This document shows, piece by piece, positions 1 to 11,980 of a DNA stretch of 64,000 nt. Source of the stretch: Butyriboletus loyo (lineage: Eukaryota > Basidiomycota > Agaricomycetes > Boletales > Boletaceae); the NCBI GenBank assembly GCA_038093515.1, contig JBBPSI010000049.1, positions 84,993 through 148,992 on the forward strand. Reading direction: 5' to 3'. The translations under genes and the position numbers were made by a program. The notes under the pieces are model-generated. The model saw only the letters and a list, made by a program, of their open reading frames with translations, was not told the DNA's origin and searched no databases. Position 1 is the first letter of the stretch, and each line of letters begins with the position of its first letter.

Positions 1-775
1 TTGGTGTGATGGCGAAGACTGGTGCTCGTGAGAGTTCCTTATTTGCTTGGTCGAGTTCCACAGGTTTGGGTCTCGAAACCGCCAACAGCTTGAACCGCCC
101 AGGGCCACCAGTAATCCGACGAGCTGCAGGAGAGCGTTTGCTTGTGCCAGAAGGCTGCTTCCCAAGAATTGAGGCATTGCCATGAAACAGACTTTTACGC
201 TGCGCAGGCAGTTCGGGAATTTTGAACACTGAAGGATCGACAGGCAACGTCTGCTGCAACGTGGAGGTCCTCGGAACTGGAGGTTCATGGCCTGCATTAG
301 TCGCGGACTTGAGGTATGTCCTAATCCGTTTTTGGGGGGCAGCGATGTCTATATGCGCAGGTCTTTTCGTGCCTGAGGTTTTCTGGGTGTTCGTATTGCT
401 TGCAACGGTGCGCGCCTGCGATGATTTGGGAAGTCCGATCGGCAAAGGAACCTTTGCGGTAGGGGTGTCTGTTGACTCGATGTTATCAGTGGTCAACAGT
501 TGAACTGGCTGGTGCGCTGTATTTCTATCTCGGTGGGGAGTAGAAGGCTCGCATGAAGGTGTGGTGGATGGCGCTGCAGTAGCATTCGGACCAGCCTGAT
601 CGTTTGAAGGTGTGGTCGTTTTAGTTGCAACGGCAACCTCCGCGAGTCTCTGCAAGAGTGCGGCCTTGCTTAGCTTTGAATAGCCAGTAATCCGTTGCTC
701 TTTACACAAGGCTTTGAGCCGAGGAACAGTAAGCTTGGTGAGGTCCAATTGAGCGGAGGAACCATTCGAAGCCAT
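1..775 (-). CDS. SAP-domain protein, 3' part beyond window
   Basis: Start ATG is at 775 on the minus strand and the frame stays open to the left edge, so at least 258 residues are present and the C-terminus is missing. Residues about 10-47 fit a SAP motif (LTKLTVPRLKALCKEQRI, then GYSKLSKAALLQRL), a two-helix DNA-binding module found in chromatin and RNA-processing factors. The rest is low-complexity, Ser/Thr/Pro/Lys-rich and lacks a domain I recognise; a short basic stretch (QKRIRTYLK) near residue 140 could act in nuclear localisation. The neighbour 95 bp upstream on the same strand encodes a PHD-finger protein, so two candidate chromatin proteins lie in tandem. No intron is needed in the visible part. 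The SAP call is from pattern recognition; the specific function is unknown. Confidence 0.6.
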   Translation of the reverse strand, partial: MASNGSSAQLDLTKLTVPRLKALCKEQRITGYSKLSKAALLQRLAEVAVATKTTTPSNDQAGPNATAAPSTTPSCEPSTPHRDRNTAHQPVQLLTTDNIESTDTPTAKVPLPIGLPKSSQARTVASNTNTQKTSGTKRPAHIDIAAPQKRIRTYLKSATNAGHEPPVPRTSTLQQTLPVDPSVFKIPELPAQRKSLFHGNASILGKQPSGTSKRSPAARRITGGPGRFKLLAVSRPKPVELDQANKELSRAPVFAITP

Positions 776-870
776 GGTGATATGATGTGGGTCTGGTCAA
801 GTCATCTTTCCCAAGTAACAGGCGCATACATTCGGCACGTGAGACTGGGCTCGAGGTCGTCTACATACAT

Positions 871-2286
871 TCAAGTCTTGTGCTCTCGGACCCAATTTTG
901 AACCGTGAAGCAGCCCATCAACTCGTTGACATTCAGTCCATTGTCCCCCAGCTTCCTGGCAATTGGTTTCCGTCGTTTCCGTCCTTCAGTCGGGATTTCC
1001 TTCCACAACGGATCATGTATGTGTCTCGCATAAATCCAATCAGGGGCAAAGGGAGCCCGTCGCTTCTCCTGGAAAGAACATGTGTAACGAGTCATACAAA
1101 GTGCACGATGAACTGTTACCTTCTCAGCGGCCACTCGTCGTTGCTGATCCCTCAGCTCTTCAGCGAGTGAAGGAAGGATGCGGATAATGCGACGCTCCAC
1201 CGGAGGACCGTACAAGTCCTCGGGATCGTCGTCAATCTCGTTGGCCATGTCCTGGCCAACTCGGGGTTGGATCGCCGCACCATCAGCTGGCCTCACTTCC
1301 TGCTCCCGTTCGTTGGTAGAACTCGCAACACGCACGTGGGACGGCGCTTCCGCAACAGACTTGGGCCTGATCGCCTGGTCATCTGAGGAGAGTGCTTGCG
1401 ATGCCTGGGAAGTGGCGCGTGAAGTGGGTTCGGGGAAACTGAGAGACGTAACTTCGACTGTCATCTTAACATCATCTTCGGAGGATGTCGCTGGGACAGT
1501 ACTGACAAACTTTCGGGCACGCTTGCCCTGAAGAAAAAATGTTGGGGAAGAGGGCCCCTGAGGAGATCTCGTATTATCTTGTGGAATGGATTTGGTAGGA
1601 GTAGTATCTGCCATTTCCACGTCAGCGGCTCTCGGTTGAGCTGGGCCTGGCTGAGGTGGAACATAGGGTCGACTCCCTGCAGAGGGTTTTGTTCTCTTGG
1701 CTGAAAGAATGCGCTTCACCGGGGCCGCCTCCGTCGGCTCTTGTCGATCACTCCCCTTGTCTCGGTCGCTCAAAAGTCGCACATCGACCGCAGTGCTCTG
1801 CAGAACACTCAGCAGACGCGCCGAGGACTCGAAACTGTGAATCGCCACACACCGATTCCTGTCTGACACGATCGTCTACCGTCGAAGCGACGCTAGCTGT
1901 AGATGCGGATGCGGATGTGGTGATATCTGTGACGGGTGGACCATAGCTCGAGATCGAGCTCTTCCTGTCCTCACGCGAATCAGATGACACCGTCGGTTCA
2001 CGACTAGACATTGCGCTCGGGGTTTCCGAGGCGGCTTTCTTGCACCGTCTGCACGTCCAAGAACTGAGATCGTTGGCTGTGTCCCGCGCATTCGTAGCGC
2101 GCATGCGTCGAACGAGTTCCTCGTCCTCGATGGGGGGCATATGGCACCCTGTGCGGGGTATCGATAAGACGATATGTAGTGTGATGGCAACATACTATGG
2201 TGCCAGGTATTGCTACATCCTCGACAGGTCAACAGAAATGCTTGTGGACCGTTGCTGGTCTGCTTGCACCGTTGACAGGACAACAT
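871..2286 (-). CDS. PHD-finger protein, uncharacterised
   Basis: Starts at ATG 2286 with a Cys-rich finger (MLSCQRCKQTSNG, then LLTCRGCSNTWHH). An intron at about 2148-2194 joins this to RCHMPP and then WTCRRCKK, which completes a C4HC3-like PHD finger in roughly the first 70 residues. PHD fingers usually read the methylation state of histone H3 tails; that role is inferred here. A 55-bp intron (1798-1852) restores frame into a long Ser/Pro-rich disordered region, and a 51-bp intron near 1072-1122 is in frame and could be retained. The C-terminus ends VREHKT at 871. A short conserved-looking segment (YARHIHDPLWKEIP) lies near the end. Its start is only 73 bp from the divergent capping-protein gene. 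Function beyond a chromatin reader is not evident. Confidence 0.6.
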
Positions 2287-2359
2287 GTTGGTAAGAAATT
2301 GGGGTTAGGGTCAGCAGCAAAGCAGCACAACCCCATCAAAAGACCATTCTGCATAACCC

Positions 2360-3653
2360 ATGGAGGACTCGGATGAGCGTATCCAAGTGGCAAGCGCGTT
2401 CGTGCTACAATCTCCACCTGGTGAGATCAACGATGTCCTCAACGGTTCGCGTCTATATGCGCCCTCGATCTGCTACGAATACTAATGGGACACGCCCTGA
2501 TTACGCGTAGATGTGCGTGTCATAGTCAACGACGACGATATTCTTGAAGATGGCCTCCTTCCTGCTCTCCGAGATTATAATCTCGCGCAGTTCATCCTAG
2601 TAGATGTACCAGATGCGAACTACCAGGTAGACCCTATTCATATATGCTTTCATCGAACCCTCGCCCATCATCGCATGACCTCTTTCAGACCATCGTCAGT
2701 GACGTCGCGCGGATACAGAACATCGACGAAGAGGAAGAGACAGAGCGGTTCTTGGATCCACGTTCCAAGACTTCTTTTAAATTCGATCACCTGAGGCTGG
2801 TAAGTATCCTCGATTCGTACCGCGAGCATGTTCGATACTCATTCACTGGATGATATCGTTAGGAAGCATCCGATCCTCGTCCAGAGGAACCCGATCCAAC
2901 GACCGAACCACTCCGGTAAGCCTTTCGCGGTGCTGTCCCAAGACTGTTCTAAGAACGAATCCAGTACTGCTATCGAGTCCGCTGCGCTCTCATACCTTGC
3001 CGCTCACTATATCGACGGCGTAGCTGCTATATTTGCATCCCGACCACCCAACCACTTCACAGTTCAAATCGTTTCCAACAAATACAACCCGGCCAACTTT
3101 TGGTTCGTGCTCGTCCTCGACAAGAGTCGCTTCTCGTTGTTGGCTCATCATAAGAGGCAGGTCGGGCAGATGGCGTTCTCAATACCAGATCGACTTTGCA
3201 GAGTCAAAGACGATTCAAGGAAAAGTCCTCGTCAATGTCCACTACTATGAACAAGGAAATGTAAAGACTATTTCGATCTCCCCACGAATAGCATACCCAA
3301 GCTGATTCTTGCATAGGTTCAACTGGAAACATTGCACGACCTCTCGATACCGATACCACCTGCAGTTGCCAATGCATCCCCGAACGCGGCGGCAAACAAG
3401 ATATTCGCACTGATCGAGGCGGAAGAAACACGGTTACAAACTTCACTGAACGACTCGTACCAGGAGATGAGCGAAAAGGCATTCAAGGGCCTCAGACGTG
3501 CGCTTCCACTGACGAGACAGAAGATTGACTGGGATAAAGTAAGTTTGTTCCCTACTTGGTGACGACCTTTTACCCAATGCCTTCGAGGTAACGGGATACA
3601 AGCTTGGCGCGGAGCTCACGGCAAGCAAAGGCGCCTTTGCTACTGCACCGTGA
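2360..3653 (+). CDS. CAP1: F-actin-capping protein subunit alpha
   Basis: Spliced product starts MEDSDERIQVASAFVLQSPP and ends DKVTGYKLGAELTASKG plus a short tail. It matches the CapZ alpha family along its length: the N-terminal helical region, the FLDPRSKTSFKFDHL segment, NKYNPANFWSGRWRSQ, the NVHYYEQGNVQLE strand and the C-terminal helix LTRQKIDWDKV that binds the filament. With the beta subunit it caps barbed ends of actin filaments in the cytoplasm. At least seven short introns are required (examples: 2445-2510, 2627-2688, 2800-2862, 2916-2964), all GT-AG and all restoring one frame. The start is the first ATG and gives the family's normal N-terminus. No defect is seen. It converges with isocitrate lyase, with 210 bp between stop codons. 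Confidence 0.93.
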
Positions 3654-3863
3654 AATCCGCGACGGTGTGCTTTCACTCTAATCTAATCTGTTCGCCAAAG
3701 TCCTGCAGATCGAGGTAATGAAGATCTGTTGGATGTATTTTAATATTAGACCTCGTTCGTTGACACACTAAGGTAGGAACAGTGAGGTCAACTTGATAGG
3801 ATTACAGATACAAGACAAGAAACCAAGAATACCGTAGATAACTTTGTCGGCATCGTCATCAGA

Positions 3864-5773
3864 TCATAGCTTTCCCTTGAATTGGTCCTCTGTGACACCT
3901 TTACCCATCGCTGCCGTCGACGAGATCCCACCTGTCACGGTCTTGATTAGATTGTCGGCGTAGTCAGCGCCACTCCACTATACAAGAGTGAGCAATGACC
4001 TTGACCTATGCAGATGACGACGAGCGTACCTTCTGATGCGTCAAGACGTCGCAACCAAACTCTCGCTCCTTGCGCTGCACAATCTCGACGTAGGCTTTCA
4101 TACCCTCTTTTGCAAATGTGCTTGCGAAAAGATCGCTAATGTATGCGTTCGAGTGTAGACCACCGAGCTTGGATCAGATCAAGTCAGCACATCGTCCGCC
4201 GCCCAACGCTTCCAGAAATCTACCGTGATGAACTGCCAGCAGAAACCAAGCTTTCCAAGCTCCCAGATATATTCTTTCATGTCTGTGGTGCTAAGACCAG
4301 CAGCATCCCAATTGAAGGAGGGGCTGAGGTTGTACGCAAGCCAATGGCCGGGACGCACGGCATGCACACCACGCGCAAACTCCCGCGCCTGAGCAAGGAT
4401 GGGCCTTTTCGTCTCCATCCACAAGGCGTCAGCGTATGGCGCATACTCGATGGTGCGCATAATAGCACACTCGGTGCCACCCTGGTACCGGTAGTACCCT
4501 TCGCGGGTTCTCGGTGTATCCCAGTTCCAGTACGGAACGCTCCTCAGCCGAAACTCCTTCTGAGCGATGGCGACTGCCTGGGGGTATGACACGCGCGATA
4601 CTTGGTCTAGGAACTGCTGCACGGTGTGTCGTGGGGTGCCTTGCGACACGAGGGCATTCGCCAACGTCTCCGAAAAGAGTTGCAGATTCGCCGAAGTGAT
4701 CCAAGCATCCTCGACGGCCTGAAGATCATTGCCCGACTTGCCCGCTGCCTGTGCATCGAGCATGACAGTGGCGAGCGGCGGCAGCGACGGATTCGTCGAG
4801 CCGAAGATGAACGGGTGGTCTCGGTTGTCAATGTTGGACATGATCAACGTGGCCGCCTCCGCGTCTGTGCGTGAGATGAGGACGTTCTCGACGCCCATGA
4901 TGTCAAACTGGAGTCGAATTGCGATGAGGCGGTTGATGTGCTCTGCGACAGGCACAAGCACCTTGCCAGCCATGTGCCCGCACTTTTTGGTCCCGGACGC
5001 TTGATCCTCGACGTGGATACCAGCCGCACCTTTCTCGACGAACATTTTGGCGAGTTTCATCACGGAGGTGAGACCACCGTGGCCGGTATCAGCGTCGGCG
5101 ATCAAAGGCCGGAGATAGTCGATGTATGGGGTTGCTGCGAGCTCGGCGTCGGTCATACGGGACCGCGTTTCGCGCTGTTTGCGATCATGGAACAACTGGG
5201 CCATGAAGAGGTGCTCGACCTTGTTCGGTACGGTGTTGGAAGGGTAATCTAATCGATGGGCACGTAGACGTTCAGAACACGGATCGGGCTCGTTTCTTGA
5301 AAACTCACCGGCAAGGTCGGGACCTGGTTCGTTTGTACTAGACGCCGTCGAGGACGCCTGCCACCCGGAGATGTAGACGGTCTCGAGATACTTGGCCATC
5401 TGGGTGACCTGCACTGGATCGAGCCTGTGGGACAATGAGCAAACGAACGCTTGCTGGGACCCGCATTGGCGTTTGCGGGTCCGTACACACTCACGCGCCA
5501 TAGGTGTGAGACGGCGTCCGGTTGTTGGCATGTTCGGACAGGAGCGCAAAGAGCTTCTTTCCTTGAATGTCAGAGGGATATTGGATCGGGATCGACCCTC
5601 GCTTTGAAACGACCTGGGCAGCGGTGTAGGGTCGCTTCGTGCGCGCAAAGCGTGGGCTCTGTTTCGAAATGGGCATGGGCTTCGAGAGGGTGAAAAGAAA
5701 GGGGCCATACCTCGAACCATTGTTCGACTTGGGCTACTTCTGCCTGGAAAGCGGCGCGTTCGTGGCTAATCAT
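3864..5773 (-). CDS. ICL1: Isocitrate lyase
   Basis: Cleaves isocitrate to glyoxylate and succinate, the first step of the glyoxylate bypass used for growth on acetate or fatty acids; in fungi it is in glyoxysome-like peroxisomes, the cytosol or mitochondria depending on species. The spliced protein is about 540 residues, the normal fungal length. Diagnostic sites are the catalytic KKCGHM loop near residues 202-207, [20 protein letters not shown] before it, SRTDAEAA, and a C-terminal [19 protein letters not shown] segment. Five introns are needed; exon joins such as WFE|SPRFAR and FIT|LGGLHSN recreate conserved blocks. I chose ATG 5773 ([13 protein letters not shown]) because it matches the family N-terminus; an in-frame ATG at 5869 would add 32 unconserved residues. 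The C-terminal GKL does not look like a strong peroxisomal PTS1. Confidence 0.95.
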
Positions 5774-6013
5774 GAGGGAGAGCGCGAATGGGGAGTGGAC
5801 AAAGTTGAGGGCGGGGACCAGTCGGTCTTTAACTCGCCCCGACTCGCACGTGATTCTGCCGATGAGCATCTGTTTTCACACTCGTGATTACGCATTAACT
5901 CCCTCATCGGATAGGTACATGTCGTTGGGTAAACCTTATCATCTACGGTCACCATCGTAGATTAGGCCAGCTAGCCCGTAGCGCACCACGAACGCTAACA
6001 CACTCCCGGTAAC

Positions 6014-7697
6014 CTATTCATTCATCAATCTCGCCAACCCGATCACATCGGTTCGAACCACACTCACTTGCGTAGCCATCAACACCTGCACTAGCCGTTT
6101 CTCGCTCATCGGTCCGAAGCGCACGAGGAAGAAATTCAGGATCGTCAAGTTGGTGGCTTCCAGGATCCGCCCGTTTTTCGGGTGGAGGGTAAGCTCCGTT
6201 AGACCCAACGCTGCAAAGATTCGGAGAACGAGGGTAGCTAACTTGGACGGCGGCTCTGTAATCCCAGCTTTCGAGGGGTGCAAAAGGTTGGTGTCGCATT
6301 CAAACCTATCAATCAGGGGATGGATACAACGTGATTGTTGGATGGATCGTCAGAACGAACCTCGGAAGACGATGCCTAGGGCACCGAACTAATCCAAAGA
6401 GTTGTGGACATGACAAGACAAAATTGAATATTTGGGGTAGGAAAAACAGGAGCAACGTCTTCGAGAAGTGACCTTGTATCCCAACGACCGAAAAGGCCAT
6501 TCCAGTCACATAACAAAGGGTATCACCGGGGAACGCGCGAGCAGGATACCTATTCGAGGCAAATTCGTCATCGAACGCAAGGATGACGAAGGGAGTCATA
6601 CCACGTACCAATTGTGGTACATGAATCCTAGACAGACGCCCAGCAAGGGGAGCATAAAGTATAAGCTGAACAGATGTCTGCCCACCAGCTCGCTACTGCC
6701 ATAGGACATGCCAGCGTGCCATGTACCTCCCACCTCTACCTCGGCCCGACTCCCGAGGAGGTGAAGCGGTATCTTGAAATCTATGGGCCACGGAAGATAC
6801 AATAGGTCGTTCAGGATGACCGACACGGCGATGATGACTGCCTGGCTGACTTCGGAACCGTTGATACCGGCGAGAATGTTGATGCTGTTCGTGGTGAACG
6901 TCGAGAGGAGCGACATGTACAAGTAATAAAGGGGGCCTAGAACAGCGTCAACGATCTAGTGCACCGCCATAATCCGCACGAACCGAGATTTACTAGCACC
7001 CCAAGGAAGCGTCTGAGAGGGGTTGGCACGACTACGTGTGTGTTGCCTCCTTCGGCATAGTACACCATGAGCATAGGGATGGCAGCGATGATGGGTATTG
7101 GCAATTTGTGCCGCCATCGAATATCAAAGACGTCGTCCAGAAATCCCAGCATAGTGGCCATCAACAACGACAGCAGCGAGGAGAGGTACACTGACAACTA
7201 GACCCGGCATCTTAATCACCCACACCAAATTGGAACCTGACATCCCACCTCATGATGCAAGGAAGCGACGCCCTGAAGGCCTTCGAGGGTCTTTCGGCTC
7301 TGTGGAAGGCTCCCGACAGTATCTGAGAAGGGAAATGGAATAAACAGAATCAACAAGAGGATGTATATGGAGGCGCAGACGAGTCCCTGGCTCTCCGGTC
7401 TGTGCGTGCTCAGTGGGGCACAAACTCGGATTCCTCGGGAAAAGCTTACATCGAATCTTGATAAATCTTCAAGAGATCCTTTCCCTTGAGGTTCGCCTGG
7501 ATGAATGTTGGGCCAAGGGCGGGTATCAAGTAGATCGCGGCAAGGAACGCGAATATTGAGAATCCGACGGAGACGAACAGAACGGGGAGGGGCGGCGAAG
7601 GGTCGAGGAAAGGCCGAACGACGAACCATGTCGCAATAGGGACGAGGGAGACAAGCAGTAAGTTGGGCAGCGGTCTCGCGGGTGGTTTTAGTGGCAT
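6014..7697 (-). CDS. ALG7: UDP-GlcNAc:dolichyl-phosphate GlcNAc-1-phosphotransferase
   Basis: Catalyses the first step of N-glycan assembly, moving GlcNAc-1-phosphate from UDP-GlcNAc to dolichyl phosphate at the ER membrane; it is the target of tunicamycin. The sequence shows multiple hydrophobic helices and the family motifs: [13 protein letters not shown] (catalytic/metal region), [47 protein letters not shown] and CPRHRLPR. About five short introns interrupt it. The true start is ATG 7697 ([11 protein letters not shown]). The C-terminal part ([20 protein letters not shown], then ending LARLMNE) is the usual end of DPAGT1-type enzymes. It is divergent from the SET-Tad3 gene with 136 bp between starts. 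No missing motif is seen. Confidence 0.92.
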
Positions 7698-7833
7698 GGT
7701 CAAGGTATATGGAAAGCCGGAGGACCGTGCTTGGTCGGTGCTTCGACCGCATTTGGAAAATAAATAAAAAACAATTCGCCAAATTCAAAAAGTCGAAGGA
7801 TGACAAAAGTGCAGAGTGAAATGGATTCATCCC

Positions 7834-9546
7834 ATGACTGGCTTGCCCTTTACGACCACGACCACCCCGCACCACCCACATCAGTGCCATCTCAAGGGTC
7901 GCGGTGTATATGGTGCGGCGCGTTCTCAGTTTGCTTCTGCACGACCTGATCACCGCCCTGCTCAGCTGCTCAAGTCATTCCACCCCAGACCGTGATCGAA
8001 ATCAGCCCCGTCCTGCTCTTCAGCAAACAAGAGTACGATGTCTACAGAAAGCAAACACTACTCGATCACTATACCCTTGACTGGAAAGACGGTCGAATCG
8101 CACTCGCACTAGGTCTAGGTCCGTCCTGCCTCCCAGCTGATCACCCCGGCATACCCCATCACACGAACAAAAACAGGCTCGTCATTCAATCACGCAGAGA
8201 ACCCGAACGTGTCGTTTTCTGTAGATCCAACACGGGAATGTATCATATATACCTCTATGCGTACGATCCAGCCGGACGAGGAGCTCTGTATATTCTACAA
8301 CCACCAACTCTGGTTCGATCCCGTCGACGGTTCGCGAAATTCGGATCTGGACGAAAGCACCGATCCTTTGGCCGGCCTACCGGACATCCAAGCACGCACC
8401 GATGAGAATGTCGCCAGCTCGTCTTTGGATACATTCGGGAACTCGGATGACATCGTGCAACAGGACGACCTTCCGTTCAATTGGAAGAAACTCGCGCTCG
8501 ACAAGGAGGAGGAACAACTCGACGACATCGAACTCGGTAATCACGATCCACCTTCCATCCTCCGCCATCGACCCTACTGACCCATCCCCACACAGTCCAA
8601 GCATGGGTCGTAGACATTTCCGACCAAACGCACATCGGTACGATGTTGAGGTGCGTCCCGCCGCATTCGCTTCTCCTTATCGTCCTGATATGCTCCCTTT
8701 TCAAGATGGCTAAAGCAATTCGGACTCGACAAGGACGCGCTCTCGCATCTCAAGCGCGTTCGGAGACAAGGTTCCCTCTCCACGCTCCTCCTCGACACAT
8801 CACCAGAACCCCCAGCGCTTCCTTCCGAACCTCCCTTATCGCCACCATACCAGCTCCCAGTCCCATGCCACCCCGCGCTGACGCCCACCTCCCTCTCACT
8901 CAAAAACACCTTTTGGCCCACCGTCTTTACCCCGAAACGAAAATGGGAACCCGAACCATGGACGAGGGCCAAAGTCCGTTGGGCCTCTGACGCCGTCCGT
9001 CGTCTCAAAAGGGCGTACGCCGAGATCACCCAACAAGGAGAGGTCAGTCGAGTCCCACCGAACGTTGGCAGATCATCTTCACCGTCCGTCTTCTAGTTGC
9101 GCATCGTCGCACACGTCCCGATACCCCATCAAGACGACAGACAGCTCTCGCGCCCGTTTTTCGCGTACGACACGCGTACGACCACCAAACACCCCCTCCG
9201 CCACGCCGCGCTGGACGTCATTCGCCAAGTGGCAGACTATCGCGCCGAACAACAGCCAGCGATCAAGGCGACGCAAGGAGAAGCGCCCAAAAACGGCGCG
9301 CAATATCTCTTGACCGGGTTGACCCTGTTCATCACACACGAACCCTGTCTCATGTGTACCATGGCATTGCTCCATTCCCGCGTCAAGGAAGTATTCTATC
9401 TCGCCCCTATGCCCAAAACAGGCGGCTGCGGCAGTGTCGCATGCGTTCCCTCCCTCAAGGGTGTCAACCACAGGTTTAGCATCGCCGTCTGGAAAGAGGA
9501 TCCCGGTGATTGGCCAAGCCCGCTGGACACAGAGATCGACGTTTGA
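7834..9546 (+). CDS. TAD3: SET domain fused to Tad3-type tRNA adenosine deaminase subunit
   Basis: Tad3 is the non-catalytic partner of Tad2; together they deaminate A34 to inosine in tRNA anticodons. The C-terminal half holds a deaminase fold: VQAWVVDISDQTH and LSHLKRVRRQG (Tad3 N-terminal region), HPLRHAAL in place of the catalytic His-Ala-Glu (the expected loss of Glu in Tad3), EPCLMCTMALLHSRV (PCxxC zinc ligands) and GCGSVACVPSLKGVNHRF. The N-terminal about 135 residues form a SET domain: HLKGRGVYGAA, TVIEISPVLLF, ALALGLGSSFNHAENPNV, PDEELCIFYNHQLWF. Five introns join the parts without a stop; key joins are GVYGAA|PAQVIPPQTVIE, LALGL|GSSFNH, DDIEL|VQAWVV, MLR|WLKQFG and GE|LRIVAHV. The start ATG 7834 is the only one in frame ahead of the SET motif. 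Its stop lies 10 bp from the convergent malic enzyme stop. Confidence 0.85.
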
Positions 9547-9556
9547 AAAAAGCAAG

Positions 9557-11725
9557 TCATATGGTACATGCGCGGAGTTCAACTCTAGATACATAGTCAT
9601 TCGGCACCGAAAGCAAATACGCCAAGTCGGGGTTCAAGGACGAGGCGAGGGCGACGGCTGCTTGCTCGACCATGTCATCCGATATGTGGCGCGTTTTAGA
9701 GAGGATCGAGCCGAGGCCGATGCCAGGAAAGATGTACATGTTGTTCCCTTGGCCGGGTTCGTGTATCACCCCATCGCGCACCACAGGCTGGTAAGGGCTA
9801 CCAGACGCATAAATGACCTTGCCGTCGGTCCTACAAGGGAAGAGGCTGAGCGAGATGCGTAGATGGGCCGAGTGCGAATACCTACCACGCGATGGCATCT
9901 TGGTAGTCGAGTTCGCAAAGGTGAACCGGGTTGGAGAGGGGGAAGAGGATGGGCCGCGCGTTGAGAGCGGACATGGCCTTGACTACGTCCTCGGTGAACG
10001 CATCCTGAAGCGTGCGTGAGCATGACCAACACGGGGCATAGAACGATGCCTACCTTCGACGTGCTCAGACCAAGCATAGCGGTGGGCTTGACGTGGTTGA
10101 TAATGTCCACCAAGTTCTTGAGCTGTGGGCCGTCATAGTCCGTGCGAGCAAAGACTAGCCAACCAATCGCATTTTCAGTGTCTTGTTTGTGCAAAAGTAA
10201 ACCGCCCACATTTTTTATGTTCCTGGAGGCCCTTGCGGTCGGCCGTGATCAGTCCCTTGGAGTCCACGGTCTGAGCACGATCACACTTGAGCATGCGGAT
10301 CGACGTTTAGTCACTCGAGCTCACGTAAATTCGAGACTTTGCCTCTTCGGGACTCATACCCAAGGTAGCGAAAAACGAGAGTAGCTGCTTTGCAACACCA
10401 ATTCCTGCAGAGCCCGCGCCAAAGAAGAGTATCCTGTGGTCTGACAACGGTCTACCCGAGGCAGCCGAGGAGAGCCGTGCAGCATTGATGAAACCGGACA
10501 AGATGACGGACCCTGTGCCTTGAATCTGTTTAGAGATCAGCGAGGACGGTTTTAAAAAAGGTGAGAGAGAAAAACGTACATCGTCATTGAAAACGCGGTA
10601 TTGATGGCGGTACCTGTCGAGATACCTAAATGCACTGTCCGTCGAGAAATCCTCGAATTGAACGAGCAAGTTTGGGAACACGTCTTTCATCGCTTGCATG
10701 AACTCGTCCATGAATTCGTCCATCTAGGTTGGAGTTCCGTCAGAACACCCTTTCGCTTGTCTCACGCGGGGCTTACTCACCTCTTGAGTCGTTGGTCTGG
10801 GACGACGAACGCCAATGTAAAGCGGATCATGGAGGTAACGCCGGGTATTGGTTCCGAGATCAAGACAGATTGGGACCTGGGACATTCAGTTGAACATGGG
10901 ACGAGTCGGTGTCAACAAAACCCCGACGTACAGTCGAAGTGGGCTTGATGCCCGCGCCTGCAATGTAGAGATCCCTGGACGCAAAGGGTATCGACTCGGG
11001 AGTTGAAAATAACAAAGGAAACACATACAGTTTTCCGATACTGATGGGCAAGCCGTTCGCACCGAGATCGCCGAGACCGAGGATCCGCGAACCTGGAATG
11101 ACAGAATATGTGAGACGAGTGTCTAATTACCGGAAAGCGACATCCGAACGCGCTCACCATCCGTGACGACGGCGATACGACCGTCGTGGACGTCGGGCCA
11201 AGAGGCGAGCACGTCTCGAATACGACCCTTGTCTTGAATTGAGACGTACAGACCCTCTGGCCTGCGCCAGATGTGAGAGTAGTTGACACACGCTTCACCA
11301 ACCTTTTCAGAATTGCGTTGCGGCGTAAGGGGTTGCGGCGTAAGGGGAACGTCACGCGACCACGAATGGACGGGGGATGCTTACTGTAGGTGTGTACAGG
11401 ATGGGAATCACTTCCTGAAGAGCGGGTGGGGAGACGGTCAACGAGGTGTGGTTTGGGAACGAGGTTCTGCTGTGCGCACCGACATGTTTCCGAGCAAGAT
11501 GTCGTAGAATAGATTGGAGTCGCGGCCTTTGAGGCCGTTGAGGTATATGTACTTGTCAAGCGAGACTGACTTGGAGCGCAGCTGCTCCAGACAGCGCTGC
11601 CGATGGTCTGTGAGGGCAAAGTGAGGGGGAAACCTGGCAGCAGACATGGTATGAAAGGCGAGCGCGCGGGGACGCGGAGTGTGGAGAGCTCTGGAGGCGG
11701 AGCGGATGGCAGGGCAGAGTGGCAT
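9557..11725 (-). CDS. Malic enzyme, probably mitochondrial NAD-dependent
   Basis: Oxidatively decarboxylates malate to pyruvate. Conserved blocks in order: LDKYIYLNGLKGRDSNLFY, EVIPILYTPTVGEAC, LYVSIQDKGRIRDVL, VVTDGSRILGLGDLGANG, the metal-site FNDDIQGTGSVILSG, the Rossmann loop FFGAGSAGIGVAKQLL, NHVKPTAMLGLSTS, RPILFPLSNPVHLCE, YASGSPYQPV and NNMYIFPGIGLGSILS. About eight introns are required. The N-terminus (MPLCPAIRSASRALHTPRPR) is rich in Arg/Ser/Ala with no acids, like a mitochondrial presequence; an in-frame ATG at 11779 would lengthen it by 18 residues. The usual short N-terminal block before the first helix appears shortened. NAD rather than NADP use is inferred from the family and not proven. 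It abuts the SET-Tad3 gene tail to tail. Confidence 0.9.
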
Positions 11726-11980
11726 ATGAAGGACGAGAGAAGGAAAGAGTCGGCGACGAGCGATGCTTTCCCGGGTCATCCGTCCACTCGTTCATTTGCC
11801 TCTGATACGTCTCATTTTGGATTTCCGGTGCTCGCCTCGTCTCGTTTCATTTCAACCCGACAAATCTATCGACGACACCACAATCCACCAAAAACACTCC
11901 TCAAGAAAACAACCTGCAACCCGGTCCGTCGTCAGCACGCACATCCTGGCCCACCGAGCGATGAGAACGACCTTGAGAGA

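Noticed and set aside
6040..6070. GGTTCGAACC segment resembling a tRNA T-loop
   Set aside because: It lies inside the ALG7 coding region and no tRNA stems surround it.
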